A stretch of DNA of 7,011 bases from positions 1-7,011 of the forward strand of contig JAFGPU010000147.1 of NCBI GenBank assembly GCA_016936035.1, written 5' to 3'. Numbering within the stretch: position 1 is the first letter of the stretch; every line of letters starts with the position of its first letter. The notes below the pieces were generated by a model that was not told where the DNA came from, ran no database searches, and saw only the letters and a list, made by a program, of their open reading frames with translations. Shown here piece by piece: positions 5,953 to 7,011 of the stretch. This DNA comes from Acidimicrobiales bacterium (GTDB lineage: Bacteria; Actinomycetota; Acidimicrobiia; Acidimicrobiales; VFJN01). Position numbers and translations under genes: made by a program.

Positions 5953-7011
5953 TCAGCCGTCGGCCCCGAAGTCGTACCACGTGTCGGCCAGGTCGGTGGC
6001 GCCAACGCCGGGACGCGAGTAGTCGCACACCCCGGTGGGGAAGATCTCCTCGAGCTGCGCGAGCTGGGCACCGGTGGGGTCGGCCGCCGCCAGGTCGGTC
6101 GACTCGTCCACGGGCACCAGCGCGCACTTGAGGACGTCACCGGCCCGCGGGGCGCCGGCCGCCATGCGCGGCTCCTCGTGGACGGGGAACGCCGCCGTGC
6201 ACGCGGGGTCGGCGTTGGCCTCGGGACCGACGATCGCCTCCTCGCCGACCGGCTCGCAGCGCGACTCCGCGGCCTCGGGCCGGCTGGCGGCGAGCGCCTC
6301 CTGCCACGAGCCGCCTTGATCCGCCTGGTGGCTCTCGGCGGCGGTGAGCCACTCGTCGAGGGCCAGGACCGGTTGGGCGGCGAAGTCGCCGAGCGCACCG
6401 GTGAGCGTCGCGATCAGGCTGCTGCCCTCCGGCAGGCCGATCGTCCACAGCGACACGGCGGCCGGCGTCTCGCCGTCCTCGCCACCGAGGCGGTCGAGGA
6501 TCGAGAACGCACGGACCCGGTCGTGGATGTCGCCCATCTCGTCGGTGTAGACGTTCACGAGGATGGCGGGCGTGTCGGGCAGGCCACCCTGGTCACCGAC
6601 GACGCGCCCGGTCTCGTACGCCCGCTGCGGCAGGTCGTCGTCCACCACCGACCGCTCCGGGACGGGCTGCCCGTCGGCGTCGAACCCGCCGATGGCGCCG
6701 TTGAGGTCGACGAACTGGTCGCCCGTGATCACCCCGGCGGCGAGGGCGTCGAGGCCGTACATCACGCCCTCGTTGTCGTAGCCCGACCGGGCGAAGCCGG
6801 TGTCGGGGTCGCGCCCGGTGATCGCCACGTTGCTCTCCCACACCGTGCACCGCCAGCCGTCCGGGTTGTCCTCCGGGTCGTAGATCTCCTCCGGCGGGAT
6901 GGTGGCGAACGGCAGCGCACCGCCGGCGCCGAAGCTGGAGAAGTCGGTGAGGCAGCCCTTGGCGGGGTCGATCCCGGAGGCGAAGGTGCTGTTCCACAGA
7001 TCGCACGTGCC
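5953..7011 (-). CDS. DUF6351 family protein, C-terminal part (start beyond window)
   Basis: The frame is open from the right window edge to TGA at 5953-5955, giving 352 residues; the N-terminal part is outside. Family landmarks as I recall them: GWRCTVWESNVAITGRDP (51-68), the GLDALAAGVITGDQFVDLN stretch, DIHDRVRAFS (161-170) and the ending DVLKCALVP, then FPTGVCDYSRPGVG, then LADTWYDF. DUF6351 proteins are large, usually exported proteins resembling the tannase/feruloyl-esterase type of alpha/beta hydrolase. The nucleophile Ser would lie in the missing part; His163 in DIHDR is a candidate catalytic His, by inference. Cysteines at 3, 20 and 54, and four more in the last third, suggest disulfides and an extracellular location. 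A GTG at 6843 is an internal Val codon, not a start. It is 61 bases upstream of the pyruvate kinase gene on the same strand; whether they share a transcript is unclear. Confidence 0.82.
   Translation of the reverse strand, partial: GTCDLWNSTFASGIDPAKGCLTDFSSFGAGGALPFATIPPEEIYDPEDNPDGWRCTVWESNVAITGRDPDTGFARSGYDNEGVMYGLDALAAGVITGDQFVDLNGAIGGFDADGQPVPERSVVDDDLPQRAYETGRVVGDQGGLPDTPAILVNVYTDEMGDIHDRVRAFSILDRLGGEDGETPAAVSLWTIGLPEGSSLIATLTGALGDFAAQPVLALDEWLTAAESHQADQGGSWQEALAASRPEAAESRCEPVGEEAIVGPEANADPACTAAFPVHEEPRMAAGAPRAGDVLKCALVPVDESTDLAAADPTGAQLAQLEEIFPTGVCDYSRPGVGATDLADTWYDFGADG

Noticed and set aside
5892..6398. Upstream extension of the pyruvate kinase frame, giving 642 residues in all
   Set aside because: The extra residues are Arg/Ser/Pro-rich and lie in a different frame over the well-supported DUF6351 gene; the kinase fold starts right at the ATG at 5891.

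Overview
The window is very GC-rich, densely packed bacterial DNA with no gene-free stretch over 125 bases. Several signs point to a high-GC actinobacterium. There is a clear DUF3151 gene, a family I know only from Actinobacteria. The LacI regulator belongs to a subtype common in that phylum, the codons end mostly in G or C, and GTG is used as a start. A lineage such as Acidimicrobiia (Iamia-like) would fit, but that is a guess from general style. I see no rRNA, tRNA, CRISPR array, insertion sequence or phage gene.

Left part (1-2010). A DJ-1/PfpI-family gene, missing only its first few codons at the window edge, runs rightward. It ends tail to tail with a small leftward gene for an 87-residue protein of unknown function, and a perfect 8-bp GC hairpin lies between the two stops. 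The small gene is divergent from a LacI-family regulator. Their 125-bp shared upstream region holds two copies of a LacI-type operator with half-site TCTGAATCG. These copies bracket a recognisable promoter that reads toward the small gene, so the pair looks like an autoregulated divergon.

Right part (2095-7011). Everything here is leftward. In transcription order: the C-terminal part of a probably secreted DUF6351 protein (tannase/esterase-like); a divergent pyruvate kinase; an alpha/beta hydrolase; a patatin-like phospholipase; and a DUF3151 protein. The pyruvate kinase, hydrolase and patatin genes are separated by only 30 and 13 bases and have visible ribosome binding sites, so they are probably one operon. 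A strong hairpin covers the patatin stop codon, just before DUF3151.

No unmistakable new defence or mobile system is present. The most interesting points are the LacI/small-protein divergon and the pyruvate kinase. The kinase has the Lys-type (K+-independent) signature, and the normally conserved Asn and Ser of the NFSHG motif are replaced by Gly and Ala.
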